Shown piece after piece: positions 18,721 through 28,004 of a DNA stretch of 64,000 nt (position 1 is the stretch's first letter; every line of letters begins with the position of its first letter). The DNA comes from Acidovorax sp. GBBC 1281. Its GTDB lineage: Bacteria; Pseudomonadota; Gammaproteobacteria; Burkholderiales; Burkholderiaceae_C. The DNA is taken from NCBI RefSeq assembly GCF_028473645.1, contig NZ_CP097269.1, positions 752,001-816,000 on the forward strand, in the 5' to 3' direction. The notes below the pieces were generated by a model. It saw nothing but the letters and a program-made list of their open reading frames with translations, was not told the DNA's origin and did not search any database. The translations under genes were made by a program, and so were the position numbers.

Positions 18721-20774
18721 ACCCGCACGACCCCCTTCTTCCTGGCGAGGCGCCAGGCCTGCCGCAGGGTGCCGATGGCCCCGGCGAGGGGGAGGTCGCG
18801 CCCAGGGTTTCTCCGTCCGTGGTGGTGTCGGTGCAGGGCATGGACGCCATGCCGCCGCGCTCAGACGCATCCGGCGCTCCCGATTCGCCCGACGTGCCCC
18901 GCACGCCCGAAAGCGTGGCGCTGGCGCCGCAGGATGAGGACGCATCCTCCGCACCGGCCCCGCAGGCACCACCGACCCCCGCGAACGACGCGATGGCGCA
19001 GGCGCTCGCCGGCATGACCGCGCCCGCAGTCTCGGCCGCTGCGGCCGCTGCGGCGTTCGTGGCGCAGATCTTCGCGGACGTGGGCTCGCCCGAGTCCGCC
19101 ACCGCGGCCGGTCCGCGCGATCCGGGCGCGGCGCCATCCTCCGATGACGCAGCCCCGGCCGACGGCGCCACCGGCCCGGTGGCCGGTCCTACGCCGGTGC
19201 CGGCCGGCTGGCCGGGCGAGGGCGCTGCGCTGCTGCAGGGCCAGGACATTCTCATTCTCGGCCTGGGCGCTTCCGGGCTGGCCATGGCCCGCTGGTGCGT
19301 GCGCTGCGGCGCGCAGGTGACCGTGGCCGACACGCGCGAGGCGCCTCCGCAGCGCGGCACGCTGCATGCCGAGCTGCCCCAGGTGCGCTTCGTGGCCGGT
19401 GCGTTCGACGCCTCCCTGCTCGAAGGGCGCACGCCGCAGGCCATCTACCGCTCGCCCGGCCTGCGTCCCGACACGCTGGCCGCCCTGTCGTCCGAGGCCC
19501 GAGCGCGCGGCATCCGCATGGAGGGTGAACTCGCCCTGTACGCCATGGCGCTGCGCGAGTTGCGCGCCGCGCACGGCTACGCCCCGGCGGTGGTGGCCGT
19601 GAGCGGCACCAACGGCAAGACCACGGTGACTTCGCTCACCGGCCGGCTCGTGGACTGCGCCGGCAAGACCGTGGCCGTGGCCGGCAACATCGGCCCGACC
19701 CTGCTGGACACGCTGGGCCAGCACATCGATGCGGGCACCCTGCCCGAGGTCTGGGTGCTGGAGCTGTCCAGCTTCCAGCTCGACGGCGTGGCGGGCTTCG
19801 AGCCCACGGCCGCGGCCGTCCTCAACATCAGCCAGGACCACCTGGACTGGCACGGCAGCCTGGCCGCCTACGCGGCCGCCAAGGCGCGCATCTTCGGCGA
19901 GAGCGGCCTGATGGTGCTCAACCGCGAAGACCCGGAGGTCATGGGCATGTTGCCCGAGGCCGGGCTGGCGCGCAGCGCGGCCAGGCCGGCGACCGGGCGC
20001 GCGAAGGCCCCGAAGGTGCAGGTGCGTCCCCATGTCACGTTCGGCGGCGACATGCCCCAGCGCCCGGGCGATTTCGGCCTGGAGATCGTCAACGGCATGG
20101 CCTGGCTCGTGCGGGCGCAGGAGGCCGACGAAACCGCCCGCCGTTCGCGTGCGCAGGAAGAAGAGCTGCACATCCAGCGCCTGATGCCCGCCGATGCGCT
20201 GCGCATCCGCGGCCGCCACAACGCCGTGAACGCGCTCGCCGCGCTGGCGCTCGCACAGGCCGCCGGCTGCGCGCTGGGCCCCATGCTGTACGGCCTGCGC
20301 GATTACCGCGGCGAGCCGCACCGCGTGGAGCCCGTGGGGCTCATCGGCGATGTGGAATATTTCGACGACAGCAAGGGCACGAACGTGGGCGCCACCGTGG
20401 CGGCGCTCACCGGCCTGGGCGCGGAGCGCCGGCTGGTCGTCATCCTGGGCGGCGACGGCAAGGGGCAGGACTTCTCGCCGCTGGCCGCGCCCGTGTCGCG
20501 CTACGCCCGCGCCGTGGTGCTGATCGGCCGCGATGCACCCCAGATCCGCGCCGCGCTCAAAGACGCGGGCGTGGCCCTGCTGGACGCACCGACGCTGCCG
20601 CAGGCGGTGGATCTGGCCACGCAGCGCGCCCATGCCGGCGATGCGGTGCTGATGTCGCCCGCCTGTGCCAGTTTCGATATGTTCAACGATTACGAGCACC
20701 GCGCCCGCGTGTTTTGCGAAGCCGTGCAGGCGCTTGCGAACGATCGCGGCCAGGACCTGGAGGGCTCCGCATGA
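18717..20774 (+). CDS. murD: UDP-MurNAc-L-Ala:D-Glu ligase MurD with a long disordered N-terminal extension
   Basis: Adds D-glutamate to UDP-MurNAc-L-Ala. The canonical enzyme begins at about residue 176 ([15 protein letters not shown]), with P-loop [12 protein letters not shown] near 296 and C-terminal [15 protein letters not shown]. At 685 residues it is about 245 longer than E. coli MurD (438). The excess is an Ala/Pro/Ser/Asp-rich low-complexity extension of about 175 residues plus an insert before [15 protein letters not shown]. No start codon lies close to the fold, and the ATG overlaps the mraY stop like the other junctions here, so the extension looks real. Confidence 0.93.
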   Translation: MNPHDPLLPGEAPGLPQGADGPGEGEVAPRVSPSVVVSVQGMDAMPPRSDASGAPDSPDVPRTPESVALAPQDEDASSAPAPQAPPTPANDAMAQALAGMTAPAVSAAAAAAAFVAQIFADVGSPESATAAGPRDPGAAPSSDDAAPADGATGPVAGPTPVPAGWPGEGAALLQGQDILILGLGASGLAMARWCVRCGAQVTVADTREAPPQRGTLHAELPQVRFVAGAFDASLLEGRTPQAIYRSPGLRPDTLAALSSEARARGIRMEGELALYAMALRELRAAHGYAPAVVAVSGTNGKTTVTSLTGRLVDCAGKTVAVAGNIGPTLLDTLGQHIDAGTLPEVWVLELSSFQLDGVAGFEPTAAAVLNISQDHLDWHGSLAAYAAAKARIFGESGLMVLNREDPEVMGMLPEAGLARSAARPATGRAKAPKVQVRPHVTFGGDMPQRPGDFGLEIVNGMAWLVRAQEADETARRSRAQEEELHIQRLMPADALRIRGRHNAVNALAALALAQAAGCALGPMLYGLRDYRGEPHRVEPVGLIGDVEYFDDSKGTNVGATVAALTGLGAERRLVVILGGDGKGQDFSPLAAPVSRYARAVVLIGRDAPQIRAALKDAGVALLDAPTLPQAVDLATQRAHAGDAVLMSPACASFDMFNDYEHRARVFCEAVQALANDRGQDLEGSA

Positions 20775-22057
20775 GCACCGCACCCGCATCCCCCGGCCTG
20801 CTGCAGCGCGTGACCGGAAAGTTCGGCGGCTGGTTCGGTGGCCTGCCCGCCAAGCCCGCCGACGTGCTGCCGGTGCGCGTGGGCGGCACCGAATACCGCC
20901 AGACCACGACCACGCCGGCCAGCGTGCTCGGCTTCGACCAGGCCCTCCTGTGGGTCGTGGTGGCGCTGCTCGCCTGGGGACTGGTGATGGTGTATTCCGC
21001 GTCCATCGCCATGCCGGACAACCCGCGCTTCGGCAAGATCGCGCCCACCCATTTCCTGGTGCGCCACATCATGGCGCTGGTGATGGCCTTCGTCGCGGCC
21101 CTGCTGGCGTTCCAGATTCCCATGTCCACCTGGGAGCGCGTGGCGCCGTGGTTGTTCGTGCTGTCGATCGCTTTGCTCATCGCGGTGCTGATCCCGCACG
21201 TGGGCACGGTGGTCAACGGCGCGCGGCGCTGGCTCTCGCTGGGGGTCATGAACTTCCAGCCGTCGGAGCTGGCGAAGTTCGCCGTGCTCATCTACGCCTC
21301 GGACTACATGGTGCGCAAGATGGAGGTCAAGGAGCGCTTCTTTCGCGCCGTGCTGCCCATGGGCGCGGCCGTGGCCGTGGTGGGCGCGCTGTTGCTGGCC
21401 GAGCCCGACATGGGCGCCTTCATGGTGATCGCCGTGATCGCCATGGGCATCCTGTTCCTGGGCGGCGTGAACGCCCGCATGTTCTTCCTGATCGCCGCCG
21501 TGCTGGTGGGCGCCTTCGCGCTCATGGTGATGATGAGCGACTGGCGGCGCGAGCGCATCTTCGCGTACCTCGATCCCTGGAGCGAAAAGCACGCGCTGGG
21601 CAAGGGCTACCAGCTGTCGCACTCGCTGATCGCCATCGGCCGCGGCGAGATCTTCGGCGTCGGGCTGGGCGGCAGCGTGGAAAAGCTGCACTGGCTGCCC
21701 GAGGCGCACACCGACTTCCTGCTCGCGGTGATCGGCGAGGAGTTCGGCCTGGTCGGCGTGCTCATCCTCATCGTGCTCTTCCTGTGGATGACCCGCCGCA
21801 TCATGCACATCGGCCGCCAGGCCATCGCGCTGGACCGAGTGTTCGCCGGCCTGGTGGCGCAGGGCGTGGCCATCTGGATGGGCTTTCAGGCCTTCATCAA
21901 CATGGGCGTGAACCTGGGCGCGCTGCCGACCAAGGGGCTGACCCTGCCGCTGATGAGCTTCGGGGGCTCCGCCATCCTGATGAATCTGGTGGCCATCGCC
22001 GTGGTGCTTCGGGTTGACTACGAAAACAAGCACCTCATGCGCGGAGGCCGCGTATGA
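20771..22057 (+). CDS. ftsW: Peptidoglycan glycosyltransferase FtsW (SEDS family)
   Basis: Septal lipid II polymerase that partners with FtsI. The protein is 428 residues with about ten membrane segments after a cytoplasmic N-terminus. Typical SEDS motifs are [42 protein letters not shown] and the terminal [12 protein letters not shown]. The stop codon forms ATGA with the first of two tiny repeated ORFs, and the final residues MRGGRV are part of the 83-bp repeat unit. Confidence 0.97.
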   Translation: MSTAPASPGLLQRVTGKFGGWFGGLPAKPADVLPVRVGGTEYRQTTTTPASVLGFDQALLWVVVALLAWGLVMVYSASIAMPDNPRFGKIAPTHFLVRHIMALVMAFVAALLAFQIPMSTWERVAPWLFVLSIALLIAVLIPHVGTVVNGARRWLSLGVMNFQPSELAKFAVLIYASDYMVRKMEVKERFFRAVLPMGAAVAVVGALLLAEPDMGAFMVIAVIAMGILFLGGVNARMFFLIAAVLVGAFALMVMMSDWRRERIFAYLDPWSEKHALGKGYQLSHSLIAIGRGEIFGVGLGGSVEKLHWLPEAHTDFLLAVIGEEFGLVGVLILIVLFLWMTRRIMHIGRQAIALDRVFAGLVAQGVAIWMGFQAFINMGVNLGALPTKGLTLPLMSFGGSAILMNLVAIAVVLRVDYENKHLMRGGRV

Positions 22058-22068
22058 GGTGCTTGTTT
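22025..22068 (+). promoter_or_regulatory. Hairpin masking the repeat-ORF1 start codon
   Basis: AACAAGCACCTCAT in the last ftsW codons is perfectly complementary to ATGAGGTGCTTGTT, the first codons of repeat ORF1. The pairing extends by one A/T, giving a 15-bp stem. The 15-nt loop holds the GGAGG ribosome-binding site, and the initiator ATG is the first part of the right arm. Confidence 0.6.
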
Positions 22069-22140
22069 CAACAAAACGGGCACCGCATGGCGTCAGCCAT
22101 GCCGGGCGCGCAGCGCGCGATGCGCGGAGGCCGCGTATGA
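22054..22140 (+). CDS. 28-residue repeat-encoded ORF1, coupled to ftsW
   Basis: Starts in the ATGA of the ftsW stop with an ideally spaced GGAGG and ends in an ATGA shared with the next small ORF. It begins [10 protein letters not shown] and ends AMRGGRV, the same last residues as FtsW. I recognise no family. It could be a translated coupling spacer rather than a functional peptide. Confidence 0.45.
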   Translation: MRCLFQQNGHRMASAMPGAQRAMRGGRV

Positions 22141-22223
22141 GGTGCTTGTTTCAACAAAACAGGCACTGCATGGCGCCAGCCATGCCGGGCGCGCAGCGCA
22201 CGGTGCGGGGTGGACGCGTATGA
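22137..22223 (+). CDS. 28-residue repeat-encoded ORF2, coupled to murG
   Basis: Second copy of the repeat ORF: begins [10 protein letters not shown] and ends TVRGGRV. GGAGG lies 6 nt before its ATG, and its stop overlaps the murG start as ATGA. With ORF1 it forms an unbroken chain of three ATGA couplings from ftsW to murG. Confidence 0.45.
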   Translation: MRCLFQQNRHCMAPAMPGAQRTVRGGRV

Positions 22224-23284
22224 GCGCACCCAAAACCGCGCTCATCATGGCCGGCGGCACCGGTGGCCACATCTTCCCGGGCCTGGCCGTGGCCGAGGAG
22301 CTGCGCACGCGCGGCTGGCGCGTGCACTGGCTGGGAACGCCCGGCAGCATGGAGTCGCGCCTGGTGCCGCCGCGCGGGTTCGCGTTCGAGCCCATCGATT
22401 TTTCCGGCGTGCGCGGCAAGGGGCTGCTCACGCTGGCCTTGCTGCCGCTGCGCCTGCTGCGCGCCTTCTGGCAGTCGCTGGCCGTGGTGCGCCGCGTGCG
22501 CCCCGACGTGGTCGTGGGCCTGGGCGGCTATGTCACGTTTCCGGGCGGGATGATGGCCGTGCTGTTGGGCAAGCCGCTGGTGCTGCACGAACAGAACTCG
22601 GTGGCCGGCCTCGTGAACAAGGTTCTGGCCGGCGTGGCCGACCGTATCTTCACGGCCTTTCCCGGGGTGCTCAAGAAGGCCCAGTGGGTGGGCAACCCGC
22701 TGCGCACCGCCTTCACGCAGCAGCCCGCGCCGGCCGAGCGCTTCGCCGGCCGCACGGGGCCGCTGCGCCTCCTGGTCGTGGGCGGCAGCCTGGGCGCCCG
22801 CGCGCTCAACGAGATCGTGCCGCAGGCCCTGGCGCTGATTCCGGCGGACCGCCGGCCCGTCGTCACCCACCAGAGCGGCGCAGCGCAGATCGATGCGCTG
22901 CGCGAGCACTACGCGAAGGCGGGCGTGCAGGCCACGCTCACGCCGTTCATCGACGACACCGCGGCGGCGTTCGCCGACGCGGACCTCATCGTCTGCCGTG
23001 CGGGCGCCAGCACCGTCACCGAGATCGCCGCCGTGGGCGCGGCGGCGGTGTTCGTGCCCTTCCCCCACGCGGTGGACGATCACCAGACCGCCAATGCCCG
23101 CTTCCTCGTGGACGCCGGTGGCGGGTGGCTCGTGCCGCAGCGCGACCTCACCCCCGAGTGGCTGGCACAGTTGCTACAAAATTCAGAGCGCAATGCCCTA
23201 GTGGATATTGCTCGGAAAGCCAAAAACATGCAAAAGATCAACGCCACCCGCGAAGTGGTGACTGCCTGCGAGGAGCTGGCATGA
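22220..23284 (+). CDS. murG: Lipid II synthase MurG (GlcNAc transferase)
   Basis: Peripheral membrane GT28 glycosyltransferase that converts lipid I to lipid II. The protein is 354 residues: [19 protein letters not shown] at the N-terminal donor loop, [12 protein letters not shown], then the GGSLGAR loop and C-terminal [26 protein letters not shown]-GlcNAc site. Start chosen at [10 protein letters not shown]; upstream in-frame sequence is the tandem repeat. Its ribosome-binding site is the weakest repeat version (GGTGG). The last 30 codons ([20 protein letters not shown]) overlap a copy of the dispersed repeat. Confidence 0.96.
   Translation: MSAPKTALIMAGGTGGHIFPGLAVAEELRTRGWRVHWLGTPGSMESRLVPPRGFAFEPIDFSGVRGKGLLTLALLPLRLLRAFWQSLAVVRRVRPDVVVGLGGYVTFPGGMMAVLLGKPLVLHEQNSVAGLVNKVLAGVADRIFTAFPGVLKKAQWVGNPLRTAFTQQPAPAERFAGRTGPLRLLVVGGSLGARALNEIVPQALALIPADRRPVVTHQSGAAQIDALREHYAKAGVQATLTPFIDDTAAAFADADLIVCRAGASTVTEIAAVGAAAVFVPFPHAVDDHQTANARFLVDAGGGWLVPQRDLTPEWLAQLLQNSERNALVDIARKAKNMQKINATREVVTACEELA
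23171..23226 (+). repeat. Dispersed repeat copy R4, 3' part of murG
   Basis: AT-rich patch with GCTACAAAATTCAGAGC, GCAATGCCCTAG and GGATATTGCTCGGAAAGCC inside the C-terminal codons of murG. It matches the aroE copy (GCTACAAAAAACAGAGCT ... CGCCCTAGAAG). It uses codons such as CTA that are rare in the neighbouring genes. Confidence 0.5.
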
Positions 23285-24714
23285 AGCACGCCATTCGCCA
23301 CATCCATTTCGTCGGCCTGGGCGGCGCCGGCATGTGCGGCATCGCCGAGGTGCTGTTCAACCTGGGCTACGGCATTTCGGGCTCGGATCTGTCCGACAGC
23401 GCCACCCTGCGCCGCCTGCAGGCGCTGGGCATCCGTACCTGCGTGGGCCATGCGGCCGCGCACATCGAGGGGGCGGATGCAGTGGTCACCTCCACGGCGG
23501 TGCAGGCCGACAACCCCGAGGTGCTGGCCGCCCGCGAAAAAAAGATTCCCGTGGTGCCGCGCGCGCTGATGCTGGCCGAGCTGATGCGCCTGAAGCGCGG
23601 CATCGCCATCGCCGGCACGCACGGCAAGACCACCACCACCAGCCTGGTGACCAGCGTGCTGGCCGAGGCCGGGCTCGACCCGACCTTCGTGATCGGCGGG
23701 CGGCTCAACAGCGCGGGCGCCAATGCCAAGCTGGGCAGCGGCGACTACATCGTGGTGGAGGCGGACGAGTCCGACGCCTCGTTCCTCAACCTGCTGCCCG
23801 TGATGGCCGTGGTGACGAACATCGACGCCGACCACATGGAAACCTACGGGCACGACTTCGGCCGCCTCAAGGGCGCGTTCGTCGAGTTCCTGCACCGCAT
23901 GCCGTTCTACGGCACGGCGATCCTGTGCGTGGACAACCCGGCCATCCGCGACATCCTGGCCGACGTGACCTGCCCGGTGACGAGCTACGGCTTCTCCGAA
24001 GACGCCCAGGTGCGCGCAGTGGACGTGCGGGCCGATGCGGGCCAGATGCGTTTTCGCGTGCAGCGGCGCAACGGCGTCACGCTGCCCGACATCGACGTGG
24101 TGCTGAACCTGGCGGGCGAGCACAACGTGCTGAACGCCCTGTCGGCCATCGCGGTGGCGGTGGAGCTGAACATTCCCGACGACGCGCTGCTGCGCGCCCT
24201 CGCCCAGTTCAAGGGCGTGGGCCGGCGCTTTCAGCGCTACGGCGACATCGCCGCGCCGGGCGGTGGCAGGTTCGCGCTGATCGAGGACTACGGCCACCAC
24301 CCGGTCGAGATGACGGCCACGCTGGCCGCGGCGCGCGGCGCCTTCCCGGGCCGGCGCCTGGTGCTGGCGTTCCAGCCGCACCGCTACAGCCGCACGCGCG
24401 ACTGCTTCGAGGATTTCGTGAAGGTCATGGGCAGTGCGGACGCCGTGCTGCTGACCGAGGTGTATGCCGCCGGCGAGGCGCCCATCGTCGCCGCCGACGG
24501 CCGCTCGCTCACGCGCGCCCTGCGCGTGGCGGGCAAGGTCGAGCCGGTGTTCGTGGACGACGTGGCCCTGCTCGCGCAGGCGATCGTGGACAACGCCCGG
24601 GACGGCGACGTGGTGCTGTGCATGGGCGCGGGCTCCATCGGCGCCGTGCCGGCGAAGGTGGTGGAAATGCTGCAGAAAGAAGAAGCGCCAGCGTTGGCGG
24701 AGGTCGCGCGATGA
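23281..24714 (+). CDS. murC: UDP-MurNAc:L-alanine ligase MurC
   Basis: First Mur ligase of stem-peptide synthesis. The protein is 477 residues with the N-terminal Rossmann loop [17 protein letters not shown]-loop [12 protein letters not shown] near 111-122, DESDASFL in the central domain and [14 protein letters not shown] with [11 protein letters not shown] in the C-terminal domain. The start overlaps the murG stop and the end overlaps ddl. Confidence 0.97.
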   Translation: MKHAIRHIHFVGLGGAGMCGIAEVLFNLGYGISGSDLSDSATLRRLQALGIRTCVGHAAAHIEGADAVVTSTAVQADNPEVLAAREKKIPVVPRALMLAELMRLKRGIAIAGTHGKTTTTSLVTSVLAEAGLDPTFVIGGRLNSAGANAKLGSGDYIVVEADESDASFLNLLPVMAVVTNIDADHMETYGHDFGRLKGAFVEFLHRMPFYGTAILCVDNPAIRDILADVTCPVTSYGFSEDAQVRAVDVRADAGQMRFRVQRRNGVTLPDIDVVLNLAGEHNVLNALSAIAVAVELNIPDDALLRALAQFKGVGRRFQRYGDIAAPGGGRFALIEDYGHHPVEMTATLAAARGAFPGRRLVLAFQPHRYSRTRDCFEDFVKVMGSADAVLLTEVYAAGEAPIVAADGRSLTRALRVAGKVEPVFVDDVALLAQAIVDNARDGDVVLCMGAGSIGAVPAKVVEMLQKEEAPALAEVAR

Positions 24715-25736
24715 GCCACGAAGACACCCCTGCCATCGACGTGCGCGCCCTGGGCAAGGTCGCGGTGCTGATGGGCGGCTCGTCCGCCGAGCGCGAGGTC
24801 TCGCTGATGTCCGGCGGCGGCGTGCTGCAGGCGCTGCGCGCCCGCGGCGTGGACGCGCACGCGTTCGACCCGTCGCAGACCGACCTGTCCGAGCTGCGGC
24901 ACGGCGGCTATGCGCGCTGCTTCATCGCCCTGCACGGCCGCCATGGCGAGGACGGCACGGTGCAGGGCGCGCTCGAGCTGCTCGGCATTCCGTACACCGG
25001 CCCCGGCGTGATGGCGTCCAGCATCGCGATGGACAAGATCATGACCAAACGCATCTGGCGCTTCGAGGGGCTGCCCACGCCGGACTGGCGCCTGGTGTCG
25101 AGCGCCGCCGCGACCGCGCAGGCGCTGCAGGCGCTGGGCGCGCCGATGATCGTCAAGCCCTCGCGCGAGGGCTCCACCATCGGCCTGACCAAGGTGACCT
25201 CGCCCGGGCAGTGCGAACAGGCCTACCTGCTGGCCTCCCGCTACGACCCCGAAGTGCTGTGCGAGGAATTCATCGAAGGCGACGAGACCACCTGCCCGGT
25301 GCTGGGCCAGGGGGCGGATGCGCATGCGCTGCCGGTGATCCGCATCGTGGCGCCGGCCGGCAACTACGACTACCAGAACAAGTACTTCACCGACGTTACT
25401 CAGTACCACTGCCCGAGCGGCCTGCCCGAGGCCGAGGAGCGTGAGATCCAGCGCCTCGTGGTCGAGGCCTTCCGCACGCTGCAGTGCCGAGGCTGGGCGC
25501 GCGCCGACATCATGATCCGCGCCAGCGACCGCAAGCCCTTCCTGCTGGAGATCAACACCTCGCCCGGCATGACCGGCCATTCGCTGGTGCCCATGTCGGC
25601 CCGCGCCAGCGGTGTGAGCTATGAGGCGCTGTGCCTGCGCATCCTGGCGAGCGCCTCGCTCGACGGGCTGCAGGGCCATGCCGGCGCCGGCGTCACCGTC
25701 CACGCCACCCCCACGGGAACCTCAGGAGCCGCATGA
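24711..25736 (+). CDS. ddl: D-alanine:D-alanine ligase Ddl
   Basis: ATP-grasp enzyme that makes the D-Ala-D-Ala used by MurF. The protein is 341 residues with [15 protein letters not shown] near the N-terminus, [23 protein letters not shown] (ATP loop), EEFIEGDE and the metal-binding end [15 protein letters not shown]. The spacing is DdlB-like. It is coupled on both sides by ATGA overlaps. Confidence 0.96.
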   Translation: MSHEDTPAIDVRALGKVAVLMGGSSAEREVSLMSGGGVLQALRARGVDAHAFDPSQTDLSELRHGGYARCFIALHGRHGEDGTVQGALELLGIPYTGPGVMASSIAMDKIMTKRIWRFEGLPTPDWRLVSSAAATAQALQALGAPMIVKPSREGSTIGLTKVTSPGQCEQAYLLASRYDPEVLCEEFIEGDETTCPVLGQGADAHALPVIRIVAPAGNYDYQNKYFTDVTQYHCPSGLPEAEEREIQRLVVEAFRTLQCRGWARADIMIRASDRKPFLLEINTSPGMTGHSLVPMSARASGVSYEALCLRILASASLDGLQGHAGAGVTVHATPTGTSGAA

Positions 25737-26587
25737 CCGCCTCGCTGCCCGCACCGCTCGACGTCAAGCTCATGAACCTGACCGCCACGGTCCTGTTCGT
25801 GGGCTGCGCCGCGTTCGTGCTGGTGGTGGGCGGCTCGTGGATGCTGCGCCATCCGGCGTTCGCGATCGGGCGCATCGTGGTGCAGGGCGAGCTGGTGCAC
25901 AACAACGCCGTCACGCTGCGGGCCAACGTCGGGCCGCACCTGGTGGGCAATTTCTTCACCGTGGATCTGCGCGCCGTGCGCGAGGCGTTCGAGCAGGTGC
26001 CCTGGGTGCGCCACGCGATGGTGCGGCGCGAGTTTCCCAACAGCCTGCGCGTGGAGCTGCAGGAGCACGACGCCGCGGCCTACTGGGGCGCCGAAGAGGG
26101 CTCCACCCTGGTCAACAGCCAGGGCGAGGTGTTCGAGGCCAACGGCGACGACCTGGACGCGGACGACCTGCCCCGCCTGCAGGGCCCGCAGGGCCAGTCG
26201 CTGGAGGTGCTGCAGATGTACCACCGCCTGCAGCCGGTCTTCGAGCCGCTGGACACCAAGGTCGATGCACTGGAGCTCACCGGCCGAGGCGGCTGGCGCG
26301 CCACGCTGGACAGCGGCGCCGTGGTGGAACTGGGCGGCGGCACGCCGCAGGACGTGGTGCAGCGCACGCAGCGCTTCGTGCGCACGCTGGCGCGCGTGGC
26401 GGGCCAGTACGGGCGGCGCGCGGACGCACTCGAATCGGCCGACCTGCGCCACGCCGACGGCTATGCGCTGCGGCTGCGCGGGGTGACCACGGTCAATGGC
26501 GACGCCCCCAAGGCGGCCGCCCGGGCCCCCGCGCGCACTGCACCGCAGCGCGCGCGCCCCGCCAGAACAACAGGGCAGAACCACTGA
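25733..26587 (+). CDS. ftsQ: Cell division protein FtsQ
   Basis: Bitopic divisome scaffold: short cytoplasmic tail, membrane segment at about residues 19-40, then a POTRA domain ([20 protein letters not shown]) and the beta domain with [19 protein letters not shown]. The protein is 284 residues and the C-terminus is a basic Ala/Pro-rich tail. It recruits FtsB/FtsL downstream of FtsK. Start overlaps ddl. Confidence 0.95.
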   Translation: MTASLPAPLDVKLMNLTATVLFVGCAAFVLVVGGSWMLRHPAFAIGRIVVQGELVHNNAVTLRANVGPHLVGNFFTVDLRAVREAFEQVPWVRHAMVRREFPNSLRVELQEHDAAAYWGAEEGSTLVNSQGEVFEANGDDLDADDLPRLQGPQGQSLEVLQMYHRLQPVFEPLDTKVDALELTGRGGWRATLDSGAVVELGGGTPQDVVQRTQRFVRTLARVAGQYGRRADALESADLRHADGYALRLRGVTTVNGDAPKAAARAPARTAPQRARPARTTGQNH

Positions 26588-26603
26588 GGGCAGGACACAG
26601 AAT

Positions 26604-27833
26604 ATGGCAAGAGAATACAAAGACGTGGTCGTGGGGCTGGACATCGGCACCGCCAAGGTGATGGCGGTGGTGGCCGAGGTGCTGCCCAATGGCGAACTCA
26701 AGCTGGCCGGGCTGGGCGTGGCGCCCAGCAACGGCCTGAAGCGCGGCGTGGTGGTGAACATCGACGCCACCGTGCAGAGCATCCAGCAGGCGTTGAAAGA
26801 GGCCGAGCTGATGGCCGACTGCAAGATCCAGCGCGTGTACACCGGCATCACCGGCAGCCACATCCGCGGGCTCAATTCGAGCGGCATGGTGGCGGTCAAG
26901 GACAAGGAAGTCACCCAGGCCGACGTGGCGCGCGTGGTGGAGACGGCCAAGGCCATCAACATCTCCAGCGACCAGCGCCTGCTGCTGGTGGAGCCGCAGG
27001 AATTCGTGATCGACGGGCAGGATGTGAAGGAGCCCATCGGCATGAGCGGCATCCGCCTGGAGGCCAAGATCCACATCGTGACCGGCGCGCAGAGCGCGGC
27101 CGAGAACATCATCAAGTGCGTGCGCCGCTGCGGGCTCGAGGTGGAGCAGCTCATGCTGAACCCGCTCGCCTCCAGCCAGGCCGTGCTGACCGACGACGAG
27201 CGCGAGCTGGGCGTGGCGGTGGTGGACATCGGTGCGGGCACGACCGACGTGGCGATCTTTACCGGCGGCGCGATCCGCCACACTGCCGTGATCCCGATCG
27301 CGGGCGACCTCATCACCAGCGACATCGCCATGGCGCTGCGCACGCCCACCAAGGACGCCGAGGACATCAAGGTCGAAAGCGGCTATGCCAAGCAGCTGCT
27401 GGCCGATCCCGAGGCGCAGGTGGAGGTGCCGGGCCTGGGCGACCGCAGCCCGCGCATGCTCAGCAAGCAGGCGCTGGCCGGCGTGATCGAGCCGCGCGTG
27501 GAAGAGATCTTCTCGCTCGTGCAGCAGGTCATCCGCGAGTCGGGCTACGAAGAGGTGCTGTCCTCGGGCATCGTGCTCACGGGCGGCAGCGCCATCATGC
27601 CGGGCATGGTCGAGCTGGGCGAGGACATCTTTCTGAAGCCCGTGCGACGGGGCATTCCCAAGTATTCGAGCGCGCTGGCCGACATGATCGCCCAGCCGCG
27701 CGCCGCCACCGTCATGGGCCTGCTGGAAGAGGCGCGCCTTGCGCGCCTGCGCGGCTTCAAGGTGGCGCAAAAGAGCGGCTCGGTGAAGACCGCGTTCGGC
27801 CGCTTCAAAGATTTCATCGTGGGGAACTTCTGA
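26604..27833 (+). CDS. ftsA: Cell division protein FtsA
   Basis: Actin-like membrane tether of the Z ring, 409 residues. The ATP-binding motifs are DIGTAKVMAVV (phosphate 1), VVDIGAGTTDVAIF (phosphate 2) and LTGGSAIMPGM (adenosine). The C-terminal end VKTAFGRFKDFIVGNF is the amphipathic membrane-targeting helix. It starts 16 bp after ftsQ, breaking the run of overlaps. Confidence 0.97.
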   Translation: MAREYKDVVVGLDIGTAKVMAVVAEVLPNGELKLAGLGVAPSNGLKRGVVVNIDATVQSIQQALKEAELMADCKIQRVYTGITGSHIRGLNSSGMVAVKDKEVTQADVARVVETAKAINISSDQRLLLVEPQEFVIDGQDVKEPIGMSGIRLEAKIHIVTGAQSAAENIIKCVRRCGLEVEQLMLNPLASSQAVLTDDERELGVAVVDIGAGTTDVAIFTGGAIRHTAVIPIAGDLITSDIAMALRTPTKDAEDIKVESGYAKQLLADPEAQVEVPGLGDRSPRMLSKQALAGVIEPRVEEIFSLVQQVIRESGYEEVLSSGIVLTGGSAIMPGMVELGEDIFLKPVRRGIPKYSSALADMIAQPRAATVMGLLEEARLARLRGFKVAQKSGSVKTAFGRFKDFIVGNF

Positions 27834-27834
27834 C

Positions 27835-27993
27835 ATGTTGTCCCCTCAGCACTGGCTCGCTCGCGCCGGCCCCGATGCGCTGTTCTGGCAACGATGGCGG
27901 GGCACCGGCCCCCCTTTCGTGCCCCGGGCCGCGTCCCACCCGATTCCAACCATCCAGCCGTTTTGGCCCCATGCAATTCACGTGAAAGACTAG
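27835..27993 (+). CDS. Possible 52-codon ORF filling the ftsA-ftsZ spacer
   Basis: ATG one base after the ftsA stop, reading open to a TAG that overlaps the ftsZ ribosome-binding site. It begins MLSPQHWLARAGPDALFW and is Trp/Pro-rich, with no recognised family. It may simply be chance openness in GC-rich DNA; AGGAG of ftsZ overlaps its stop. Confidence 0.2.
   Translation: MLSPQHWLARAGPDALFWQRWRGTGPPFVPRAASHPIPTIQPFWPHAIHVKD
27977..27986. promoter_or_regulatory. 10-bp palindrome TTCACGTGAA upstream of ftsZ
   Basis: Perfect palindrome 18 bp before the ftsZ start, with no equivalent at other junctions of the cluster. Possible regulator site. No promoter elements are clear around it. Confidence 0.3.
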
Positions 27994-28004
27994 GAGCACC
28001 CACC

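Larger units (their letters stand above)
22037..22227 (+). repeat. 83-bp tandem repeat between ftsW and murG, 2.3 copies
   Basis: Copies begin at 22037 and 22120, with a partial third at 22203. Each starts ATGCGCGGAGGCCGCGTATG or a variant. The copies differ by a handful of mostly transition changes, so this is an aged duplication rather than an assembly error. Each carries a GGAGG 6 nt before ATG (GGTGG in the last) and a conserved small stem CATGGC/GCCATG. Confidence 0.92.

Noticed and set aside
22037..22227. CRISPR-like array or REP element at the ftsW-murG repeat
   Set aside because: Repeats are directly adjacent with no spacers and preserve reading frames; the tandem-duplication explanation fits better.
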